The position numbers were made by a program, and so were the translations under genes. The notes beneath the pieces are model-generated. The model did no database searches. It saw only the letters and a list, made by a program, of their open reading frames with translations, and was not told the origin of the DNA. Below, piece by piece: positions 1 to 5,158 of a stretch of DNA of 7,102 nt; position 1 is the stretch's first letter, and each line of letters begins with the position of its first letter. This stretch comes from JANMZO01 sp031383405 (GTDB lineage: Bacteria > Actinomycetota > Acidimicrobiia > Acidimicrobiales > JANYDT01), in contig JANMZO010000375.1 in assembly GCA_031383405.1 (NCBI GenBank), positions 1-7,102 of the forward strand. Direction: 5' to 3'.

Positions 1-1306
1 AACGCCCGTCGAGGCTGGCGCGCAGCAACCGTCGGAGGGCAACCAAACGCAGCTGAGTACCCAGGGCGATGAGTTCTTCCAACTGGTCAGCAGCCACTGT
101 GCGGGCCGCCTGCTGACGCCGATGCACCAGCGGTGACACGATCTGCTCCAAGAAACCGGACTCCCGGTCGGCCATCGTTCGATAGATACGCATGTGGCGG
201 GGTTCGATACCGAACTGTTTGAACCCGTGGGCGGCCCGGGCGGCCAATAACGCGTCCTCGTCGTAATAGGTCGCACCGAGCACAACATGGCCCGCCAGAA
301 TGCCGAAGGACTCAAGCTGTCGAAGCTCCTCGGGCTCGAGTCCGGAGGCGCGTACAAGTTCATCGAAGGTGAAGCTGGCACCGGTGTACTGGCCAATCAG
401 CGGGTTGGCCGATCCGAAAGCCTGACCGACCTGAGTCGGCTTCTCACCTCGTGCGCTGGTACCGGCCGGAACAGACGGCGACGATGAAGGCACCGCGCCG
501 GACTCCAAACCCGACCCACGGGTGACAGGCGAAGCCCGCTGGGCGTCAACGTCTGGAACCGCAGTTGCGGATGTCGTGCCACGTTGCTGGGCCTCTGAAG
601 TTCGTTGCGCGCCAGCTTGGTTCGTACGAGATTGCCTCGAGCGGCCGGCCGCCTCCCCAGAAGCTGCAGGGATCGTTGCTCCATCGCCAGCCATCGTCGC
701 AAAGGCGTGCTGAACGCGTCGGGCAACCGACGACGGATGACGAGATTCTCCCAACGCTTCTTTCGGCGCGTTCCGCAGGGATGGATCGGGAACTTCGTCG
801 TGATCGACATCTTCAGCGTCGTCGCGGTGCGAGGGTTCTGTGGTCTGCCGATTCAACGGAATCGGAGTCACCATGGCGGAAGCACGTGGTTCAAGTCGGT
901 GCACCGAGGCTTTCGGGTCCGGTTTTGCCGACGGTGGGACGCTCAGGGCCGACAGTATTCCCGATGCCTCAGCGACGGAGAGACGCTGACGAATTTCCTT
1001 CAGTGGGATGTAGCCGTCGCGTTGTTGATCCAAAATCCACCAGAGCCTCTCGACCTGGCCGGAGAAGAACTTCCGGTAGCCCGAAGGGGTACGCTCAGGC
1101 TCGAGTAGTCCCTGCTGTTCAAGGAAGCGGATCTTTGACAGCGTGAGATCGGGGAACTCCGGGCGCAGGGTATCGAGCAGCTCTCCAATGGCGAGATACC
1201 GACGCGCCGGACGCGCTCGGCCTCCAACGGGCAGACCATCGTCATCAGCGCTGCTTCCTTGATTGGATGCGCCAATCTCCGGATCGTCGTCGTCATCGGA
1301 AGTCAT
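1..1306 (-). CDS. MerR-family transcriptional regulator, Rv1828 type, 3' end cut by window edge
   Basis: The frame is open from an ATG at 1306 to the left edge (435 codons, no stop reached); an upstream in-frame stop lies at 1370-1372 and no other start codon lies between. Residues 37-110 form a MerR winged helix-turn-helix: YLAIGELL, then LTLSKIRFLEQQGLL, PSGYRKF and a recognition-wing region ending PLKEIRQRL. Residues about 306-435 match the C-terminal domain I know from Rv1828, with FDELVRASGL, YYDEDAL, FGIEPRHMR and SPLVHRRQQAA. Between them lie about 190 residues rich in Ala, Ser, Pro, Arg and Thr with no visible fold; M. tuberculosis Rv1828 is only about 247 residues in total. Probably a DNA-binding dimer; its target is unknown, although it follows the FHA and gcvH genes as in mycobacteria. 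The Shine-Dalgarno sequence is weak. By comparison with Rv1828 the stop should lie just beyond the window. Confidence 0.9.
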   Translation of the reverse strand, partial: MTSDDDDDPEIGASNQGSSADDDGLPVGGRARPARRYLAIGELLDTLRPEFPDLTLSKIRFLEQQGLLEPERTPSGYRKFFSGQVERLWWILDQQRDGYIPLKEIRQRLSVAEASGILSALSVPPSAKPDPKASVHRLEPRASAMVTPIPLNRQTTEPSHRDDAEDVDHDEVPDPSLRNAPKEALGESRHPSSVARRVQHAFATMAGDGATIPAASGEAAGRSRQSRTNQAGAQRTSEAQQRGTTSATAVPDVDAQRASPVTRGSGLESGAVPSSSPSVPAGTSARGEKPTQVGQAFGSANPLIGQYTGASFTFDELVRASGLEPEELRQLESFGILAGHVVLGATYYDEDALLAARAAHGFKQFGIEPRHMRIYRTMADRESGFLEQIVSPLVHRRQQAARTVAADQLEELIALGTQLRLVALRRLLRASLDGR

Positions 1307-1408
1307 GGGCTCAAAGTCTCGTCGATCGGAGCCCGCAATTGGTGGAGCGTCAACCAGGACCCCGCGAAATCACCACTTTCGAAAGCACAGCAGCGCGTAG
1401 AACGGACG

Positions 1409-1440
1409 AACGTTCGCGCTCAACGTTCACGCTCAACGTT
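1409..1440. promoter_or_regulatory. Three AACGTT boxes at 13-bp steps upstream of merR
   Basis: The palindrome AACGTT occurs at 1409-1414, 1422-1427 and 1435-1440, exactly 13 bp apart. The two spacers are nearly identical, CGCGCTC and CACGCTC. The array lies 103-134 bp upstream of the MerR start codon, in the gap between that gene and the FHA gene. Its position suggests a regulator-binding array, perhaps autoregulatory, but a 13-bp step is not an integral number of helical turns and no known operator was recognised. Confidence 0.35.
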
Positions 1441-1476
1441 TGGAGGGCCAGAACCCGCAACCCGACGTCCCACGAG

Positions 1477-1490
1477 TCCGCCAGGGCGGA
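1477..1490 (-). terminator. Hairpin 8 nt after the FHA gene stop
   Basis: TCCGCC and GGCGGA form a perfect inverted repeat with only two bases between them, so the RNA hairpin is effectively a 5-bp stem with a 4-nt loop. It begins 8 nt downstream of the FHA stop codon. No T-run follows, so if it terminates it is of the tail-less kind proposed in actinobacteria; it could equally be an mRNA end stabiliser. Confidence 0.35.
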
Positions 1491-1498
1491 GTGGATGA

Positions 1499-1960
1499 TC
1501 AGGAGAGGGTCGTCAGGAACACCAAGTGGAACTTTCCGACCTGGATTTCATCGCCACTGTGCAGCTTCGCTTCATTCACCCGTTCACCGTTGACGTATGT
1601 TCCGTTCAACGATCCGGCATCTCTGACCGCAAACACGTCTCCGTCGAGGCGAAGCTCCGCATGTCGCCGTGAGACCGTGACGTCGTCGAGAAAAATGTCT
1701 GCGTCGGTGGCTCGACCGGCGGTTACCAACGGCTTGTCGAGCAGGAACGATTGCCCCGCCTCGGGACCTCGGTTCACGACAAGCACTGCGGTATCGGGCC
1801 GCACTTGAACGACCACGTCGGGGTCAGCCGTACCGGTCGGATCGTGCAGGGTGAGGGTGAGGTCTTCGCCAGCGCTGATCAACGCGGTTCCGCACGCGGT
1901 GCAGAAGTTTGCGCCGTCGACGTTACGATGACTGCACTGGGGACAAAATACTCCTAGCAT
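1499..1960 (-). CDS. garA: Zinc-ribbon and FHA-domain protein, GarA/OdhI type
   Basis: 153 residues starting at ATG 1960, with a good ribosome site (AAAGGGAG) just upstream. The N-terminus is a zinc ribbon with CPQC at 6-9 and CTAC at 20-23. Residues 58-150 form a forkhead-associated domain that binds phosphothreonine: GR at 82-83, SRRH at 97-100, GSLNGTYVNG at 116-125 and a GDEIQVGKFHLVF end. The domain closely resembles mycobacterial GarA and corynebacterial OdhI, which bind 2-oxoglutarate dehydrogenase and glutamate enzymes and are switched off when Ser/Thr kinases phosphorylate an N-terminal ETTS motif. That motif is not visible here; residues 33-44 instead hold Thr 35, 37, 42 and 44. Neighbours gcvH upstream and merR downstream match the mycobacterial order. 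Assignment as a GarA relative is strong; identical regulation is not shown. Confidence 0.9.
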   Translation of the reverse strand: MLGVFCPQCSHRNVDGANFCTACGTALISAGEDLTLTLHDPTGTADPDVVVQVRPDTAVLVVNRGPEAGQSFLLDKPLVTAGRATDADIFLDDVTVSRRHAELRLDGDVFAVRDAGSLNGTYVNGERVNEAKLHSGDEIQVGKFHLVFLTTLS

Positions 1961-2139
1961 GGCTCTCCCTTTCTCCGATGTTAGCTCTGTGGGGCAACGT
2001 CTGAGCCCACCGGATTCCTCCGCTCAGACAACGTCGCTGCGCTGCGAACAGGTATCACCACGAGCCCAAAACGTTTCAGTCAATATCGACACGGCCAACC
2101 CTGGTCTTAAGCAAACTCAGGGCGGCAGAGCCTCGTCGA

Positions 2140-2171
2140 CCGGAATAATGGCCGGATCGGCCGGAATAATG
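2140..2171. repeat. 11-bp direct repeat at 21-bp spacing with a central inverted repeat
   Basis: CCGGAATAATG occurs at 2140-2150 and again at 2161-2171, a start-to-start distance of 21 bp, close to two helical turns. Between them GGCCG and CGGCC (2150-2162) form an inverted repeat around GAT. The element lies about 180 bp upstream of the FHA start codon and 25 bp past the hairpin after gcvH. The phasing suits a protein binding one face of the helix, so it may control the FHA gene. The copies contain AATAAT, which is -10-like on the plus strand, but no -35 partner is visible. Confidence 0.35.
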
Positions 2172-2196
2172 CGAACGAACCAGGGCGTTATCAGGG

Positions 2197-2209
2197 TCCG
2201 CTCAGCGGA
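2197..2209 (-). terminator. Hairpin 10 nt after the gcvH stop
   Basis: TCCGC and GCGGA pair across a TCA loop, 10 nt after the gcvH stop codon. The arms and placement match the hairpin after the FHA gene, which supports a shared 3'-end role. There is no T-run behind it, so termination is uncertain. Confidence 0.35.
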
Positions 2210-2219
2210 TCAGCGAGAT

Positions 2220-2597
2220 CTACGCTGTGAAGGTGGAGTAGGCCTGCGCAGTCATGAGGGTTTCGAGTTCGCCCAGGTCGCTCATCGCAATTACACATAG
2301 CCATCCGTCGCCGTACGGGTCGGAGTTCACCAGTTCGGGAGCCTCCGCAAGTCGCGAGTTCACTTCAACGACCGTACCGCTTACGGGGGCGAAGATATCG
2401 CTGACGGACTTGGTCGATTCCACCTCGGAAAACGATGATCCCAATGACACGCCGGTGCCGATTTCAGGAATCTGAACAAACACTATGTCGCCAAGCGCAT
2501 CTTGCGCGTAGTCGGTGATACCGATCCGAACATTTCCGGCTTCCACCCGCACCCATTCGTGGTCGCGTGAGTATTTGAGATCCTCGGGATTTCCCAT
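2220..2597 (-). CDS. gcvH: Glycine cleavage system H protein
   Basis: 125 residues, the usual length for the family. GcvH carries the aminomethyl group between the P, T and L proteins of glycine decarboxylase on a lipoyl-lysine arm in the cytosol. The lipoyl site is visible as ESTKSVSD at 60-67, so Lys63 is the expected modified residue. Other family marks are HEWVRVE at 13-19, GITDYAQDALGDIVFV at 26-41, FAPVSGTVVEVN at 69-80, and NSDPYGDGWL at 91-100. ATG 2597 is supported by AAGG seven nucleotides upstream. No gcvT or gcvP is present; gcvH beside a GarA-type gene and an Rv1828-type gene is the actinobacterial pattern. A 315-bp gap separates it from pgsA, so it probably has its own promoter, which I could not locate. 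Confidence 0.97.
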   Translation of the reverse strand: MGNPEDLKYSRDHEWVRVEAGNVRIGITDYAQDALGDIVFVQIPEIGTGVSLGSSFSEVESTKSVSDIFAPVSGTVVEVNSRLAEAPELVNSDPYGDGWLCVIAMSDLGELETLMTAQAYSTFTA

Positions 2598-2670
2598 GCG
2601 ATGACCTTAGCTCCGATGGCCAAAGAACAACCGCTCGTGTTGAAGTGTGAAATCGGAGCCATCCACACCT

Positions 2671-2802
2671 CAGCCTTTTTGTTCCGTGGCACGGATGTCT
2701 CGAGGACGCGAAAGTTGGCACCCGTCATTTTCGGATCAGCCTTTTTGTTCGGTGGCACGGACGTCTCGACGACGTGAAAATCGGTACCCGCCACTTTCCG
2801 CT
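2671..2802. repeat. Two tandem 66-bp units in the gcvH-pgsA gap
   Basis: Unit 1 (2671-2736) and unit 2 (2737-2802) both begin CAGCCTTTTTGTTC and match at 55 of 66 positions by direct counting; the first 33 bp differ at only two. Unit 1 holds the inverted repeat CCGTG-G-CACGG at 2684-2694; unit 2 holds ACGTC-TCGAC-GACGT near 2761-2775. A degenerate partial copy seems to precede unit 1, around 2630-2670 (GTGAAATCGG matches the unit's GTGAAAATCGG). The unit is 22 codons long and stays open on the minus strand, but 9 of the 10 differing codons change the amino acid, so protein-level selection is not evident. The rest of the 315-bp gap (2598-2670, 2803-2912) contains the gcvH ribosome site and, on the plus strand, a strong AAGGAGGT at 2851-2858; nothing else was recognised. 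Confidence 0.7.
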
Positions 2803-2912
2803 CAGTCGGCAAACGTACGGTTGACCACAAATCCAGGCGTTGGAGCGCCGAAGGAGGTCCACCTTTGCGCAGGAACGCACCGGGTCCGTCGAACTCTGGG
2901 CTGTGCCAAACG

Positions 2913-3599
2913 TTACGTTTCAGATGACGCCTTCAGCCGCCGGTTTGTCCGACCATCGCGAAGTGCGGTCTGCGCGATCGGAATGTATGTCGCGGCAGCG
3001 TAGTAGCTGAAGAAAAGGGCCGGCACGATACAGATCCAGGCGAGGACCTTCGCCACTGAGTGCCACGAGGCGTTCGAGTAGGAAACAAGAAAAAGCGGGA
3101 ACGCCAGCATGGACCCCATCGTCCCGGCCTTGCCCACCCACTGAACGTCGATCCGTTTCGCGCCCAGTGCGGCCAGACCGACAACGGCAAGTGAAACGAC
3201 CAACTCCCGGATGACCACGGCCACGCCTATCCACAACGGTACCGAGTGGTCGATGATGATGCTGCCTACCCCGACAACGAGTAGGACCCGGTCGGCAACC
3301 GGATCGATGACCTTCCCGAGTGTCGAGCCCTGGTTGAAGCGTCGGGCGATGTACCCATCGATCCAGTCCGTGGCGCCGAGACCTGCCAGAACGGCGGCTG
3401 CACCGTAACGGTTGTCCTTCGCGAAAAGCAGCCACACGAACACCGGAACAACGCACAGCCGCAAGATCGAGAACACATTGGGGACCGTCCAGATCCGGTC
3501 GTCACCCGTCCGTCTATCGCCCGGGACCCGGATGGCACGACCGGAAGTACCGGAAGTACCGGAAGTACCGGAGGCTGGATCAGGAATGTTTGTGGCCAC
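2913..3599 (-). CDS. pgsA: CDP-alcohol phosphatidyltransferase, probably CDP-diacylglycerol-glycerol-3-phosphate 3-phosphatidyltransferase
   Basis: 228 residues. It is an integral membrane enzyme that joins a CDP-activated lipid to an alcohol; the PgsA branch makes phosphatidylglycerophosphate, the first step to phosphatidylglycerol and cardiolipin. The family signature DG-x2-AR-x8-G-x3-D-x3-D is complete: D78, D81, G82, A85, R86, G95, D99 and D103, which bind the metal and CDP. Hydrophobic helices are seen at about 43-60, 66-80, 104-117, 121-145, 160-175 and 183-207. The N-terminal 35 residues are hydrophilic and include GTS repeats. GTG 3599 is the only usable start because a stop lies at 3609-3611; there is no ribosome site, and a -10-like TAACGT six nucleotides upstream suggests a leaderless mRNA. 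Exact alcohol specificity is inferred from similarity and from the mycobacterial pgsA2 position. Confidence 0.9.
   Translation of the reverse strand: MATNIPDPASGTSGTSGTSGRAIRVPGDRRTGDDRIWTVPNVFSILRLCVVPVFVWLLFAKDNRYGAAAVLAGLGATDWIDGYIARRFNQGSTLGKVIDPVADRVLLVVGVGSIIIDHSVPLWIGVAVVIRELVVSLAVVGLAALGAKRIDVQWVGKAGTMGSMLAFPLFLVSYSNASWHSVAKVLAWICIVPALFFSYYAAATYIPIAQTALRDGRTNRRLKASSET
3541..3574. repeat. 9-bp tandem repeat inside the 5' end of pgsA
   Basis: CCGGAAGTA occurs three times in a row at 3541-3567 and is followed by a partial copy, CCGGAGG. On the coding strand it encodes GTSGTSGTSG at residues 11-20, in the hydrophilic tail before the first membrane helix. The unit is a multiple of three, so copy-number change would leave the frame intact. 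Confidence 0.8.
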
Positions 3600-3605
3600 G
3601 CTGCG

Positions 3606-3611
3606 ACGTTA
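3606..3611 (-). promoter_or_regulatory. Candidate leaderless -10 box of pgsA (TAACGT)
   Basis: Reading the minus strand, TAACGT fits the actinobacterial TANNNT -10 form and is followed by 6 nt and then the GTG start. That spacing puts the transcription start at or within a base of the start codon. There is no recognisable -35 box and no Shine-Dalgarno sequence. Confidence 0.3.
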
Positions 3612-3622
3612 ACGGACGTCCG
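3607..3622. promoter_or_regulatory. Overlapping palindromes between pgsA and the HIT gene
   Basis: CGTTAACG (3607-3614) and CGGACGTCCG (3613-3622) are both perfect palindromes sharing two bases. They overlap the candidate pgsA -10 box and lie in the 84-bp divergent region, a natural place for an operator. No known regulator motif was recognised. Confidence 0.25.
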
Positions 3623-3671
3623 CGCGGCCGGCATGCGACGCGTCCGATTCCGTATCCCAAGAGTTTCCCGA

Positions 3672-3677
3672 CATACT
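3672..3677 (+). promoter_or_regulatory. Candidate leaderless -10 box of the HIT gene (CATACT)
   Basis: CATACT matches TATAAT at four of six positions and ends 6 nt before ATG 3684, the spacing expected if transcription begins at the start codon. No ribosome site precedes that ATG. No clear -35 box is visible. Confidence 0.28.
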
Positions 3678-3683
3678 GGCGTC

Positions 3684-4127
3684 ATGTTTGGCGATGATCC
3701 TCGGGTCTGTACGTTCTGCTCCATTTCAAGGGGAGATCGACCCGCCGAAGTGGTCTACCAGGACGATACGGTCATGGCCTTCATGGACGCGCTGCCGATG
3801 ACTCGAGGTCACATGCTCCTTATCCCCCGTCGGCATGTTCGTGACCTCTACGAACTCGCCCCGGATGCCGCCGGACCCCTTCTGGAGGCTGCCAGCCACC
3901 TGGCCCGCCGTCTGGTCGGAGCGCTCGGGGCGAAGGGCGTGAACCTACTGAACAACAACGGCTACGCGGCCGATCAGTCACAATTTCACCTCCACTTCCA
4001 CCTGATCCCCCGCTTCGGGAACGATCGACTGCTTCACCCCTACGAGCGCCGGTTCGGACACTGGCCCGAGATACGCGAGATCGCGGCCGAATTACGCGAG
4101 TGGTCCGAAACGGTCGAGACGCCCTGA
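3684..4127 (+). CDS. HIT-family nucleotide hydrolase or transferase
   Basis: 147 residues from ATG 3684. The HIT motif HLHFHLI starts at residue 102, giving the triad H102, H104, H106; H104 is the expected nucleophile that forms the nucleotidyl-histidine intermediate. CTFC at 9-12 together with H51 in PRRH is the zinc-site pattern of HinT/Fhit-like bacterial members, and GDRPAEVVYQDD, RGHMLLIPRRHV and NNNGYAADQSQFHLHFH follow the family order. Such proteins cleave adenosine phosphoramidates, Ap4A or related dinucleotides in the cytosol; the substrate here cannot be told. A longer frame starts at 3633, but its first 17 residues are Arg-rich and unlike the family, so ATG 3684 is preferred. The gene diverges from pgsA and converges on the next gene with a 39-bp gap in which I see no strong terminator. 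Confidence 0.92.
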   Translation: MFGDDPRVCTFCSISRGDRPAEVVYQDDTVMAFMDALPMTRGHMLLIPRRHVRDLYELAPDAAGPLLEAASHLARRLVGALGAKGVNLLNNNGYAADQSQFHLHFHLIPRFGNDRLLHPYERRFGHWPEIREIAAELREWSETVETP

Positions 4128-4166
4128 TGGCAAACACCGCGTTGACGCCGACGCCGTCCCGAAGCT

Positions 4167-5018
4167 TCAGCGGGGCTTGCCAAGGTCGATCAGGAGCGGA
4201 ACGTTGCCGAATCTGGCCGCTTCGTTTCGCAATCGATGAATCTGGGGAGCGTCAGTGTCGGCGCTGAAGAGATCTCCCACTTTGCGCGGCATGGCTGCGT
4301 TGCGATTCAGGAGCATGGCCGACACCTTGTCGACCACCCGGGGCAGGAACACGTCTGCGCCGGATCGGGCCGTTTCCGGAAGCAGCATCAGAATGCGATC
4401 ACGATCGGTCATCGAGATTATCGCGACGTGGTCGGTGGAGCGGACAGTCGTCCGGAGCAACTCACCAAGCTCCAACCGAACGGACGATTGCTGCGTGTGA
4501 TTCAAACTCGCAAAGACCTCGTCAGCGAGATCGATCGAGATGATCGAAAACGGTCGTTGATAACGCTGGGCGCGAGCCAGCTCTCCGTCGATAAGGTACA
4601 CAATCGTGCGTGGACTGAGACATGTCGTAGCCGCTTCGTACATTTCGTTTCCGTCGGATCGACCGATCGCCGACCGAATGATCCCGTGGGAGTAACCACC
4701 AAGTCCACCGAATCCAATCAGGACCGCTCCGTGGACGCCTACGGAACGGGCAAAGGCGGCAGAGCCGAGGACATCCACGGCAGGGAGCCGCAAAACCGCG
4801 TAGATCACCGTTCCGACGACACCAACCGCCACGCCGCCCACCACCCCGCCGACGACAATGGCAAGCAGCACCAAGAACAACATGAGGGTGGCCGCTACCT
4901 CGGCACGGTCGAAACCACGAATGAGTTGCAGCATCAGTACCAACCCAAGGACAACCGCCATTCCGACGACGAGGATCCGGTCGTGAACGGTGAAGGTGCT
5001 CGAGTCTTCGTTCGCCAT
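4167..5018 (-). CDS. Membrane protein with a degenerate GGDEF-like cytoplasmic domain
   Basis: 283 residues from ATG 5018; an upstream in-frame ATG at 5060 would add 14. Hydrophobic segments at about 14-33, 40-58, 60-78 and 94-114 suggest four membrane passes, two of them Gly/Val-rich. The soluble part from about 135 to 240 follows the layout of GGDEF domains: LSPRTIVYLIDGELARAQRY, RPFSIISIDLADEVF, LGELLRTTVRSTDHVAII and ILMLLPET. Where the GGDEF signature belongs, the sequence reads SMTDRDR, and the usual aspartate-lysine pattern after the second strand is also absent. It is therefore unlikely to make cyclic di-GMP; a nucleotide-binding or purely structural role is possible. The C-terminal 40 residues match nothing I know. 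ATG 5018 is favoured by TATCTT seven nucleotides upstream and by GGAG close to the ATG. Confidence 0.75.
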   Translation of the reverse strand: MANEDSSTFTVHDRILVVGMAVVLGLVLMLQLIRGFDRAEVAATLMLFLVLLAIVVGGVVGGVAVGVVGTVIYAVLRLPAVDVLGSAAFARSVGVHGAVLIGFGGLGGYSHGIIRSAIGRSDGNEMYEAATTCLSPRTIVYLIDGELARAQRYQRPFSIISIDLADEVFASLNHTQQSSVRLELGELLRTTVRSTDHVAIISMTDRDRILMLLPETARSGADVFLPRVVDKVSAMLLNRNAAMPRKVGDLFSADTDAPQIHRLRNEAARFGNVPLLIDLGKPR

Positions 5019-5025
5019 ACGCTCC

Positions 5026-5031
5026 AAGATA
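5026..5031 (-). promoter_or_regulatory. Candidate -10 box (TATCTT) of the degenerate-GGDEF gene
   Basis: On the minus strand TATCTT fits TANNNT and ends 7 nt before ATG 5018, again compatible with a leaderless transcript. It falls inside the extension that would be coding if the ATG at 5060 were used, so it bears on the start choice. A GGAG three nucleotides before the ATG is an alternative ribosome signal. Confidence 0.3.
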
Positions 5032-5158
5032 CTGGCCGGGTACCGCAAGTCGGCGATCATCCGAATTCGAGATGCCCAACGGCTGGCGTGCCCACTCCTT
5101 TGGGCGATTGCCCCGGATGGTCGCCCACCCGCCCCGTCACCCGTGTCAAGCTGATGGC

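Noticed and set aside
565..1146. Plus-strand frame of 193 codons and overlapping ones at 605-1108
   Set aside because: They are antisense to the MerR gene, whose two domains and continuous frame are convincing; the translations are Arg-rich with no recognisable motif.
1376..1385. Perfect palindrome CTTTCGAAAG upstream of merR
   Set aside because: A single 10-bp palindrome with no partner copy or known motif; not enough to call a site, although it lies in the putative merR promoter region.
2052..2083. Possible promoter for the FHA gene on the minus strand: TTGACT (2078-2083) and TGATAC (2052-2057)
   Set aside because: The spacer is 20 bp, too long for a standard promoter, and the -10 match is poor.
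2483..2830. Minus-strand 115-codon frame covering the 66-bp repeats, with peptide repeats ending NKKA
   Set aside because: It begins with TTG, runs into the gcvH coding region in another frame, and the repeat differences are almost all nonsynonymous. It is better explained as a DNA repeat.
3633..3683. N-terminal extension of the HIT protein from an upstream ATG
   Set aside because: The 17 added residues are Arg-rich and precede the normal family start; ATG 3684 places CTFC at the usual distance from the N-terminus.
4128..4166. Possible bidirectional terminator between the convergent HIT and GGDEF-like genes
   Set aside because: Only 4-bp stems such as GCGT-TG-ACGC can be drawn and there is no T-run.
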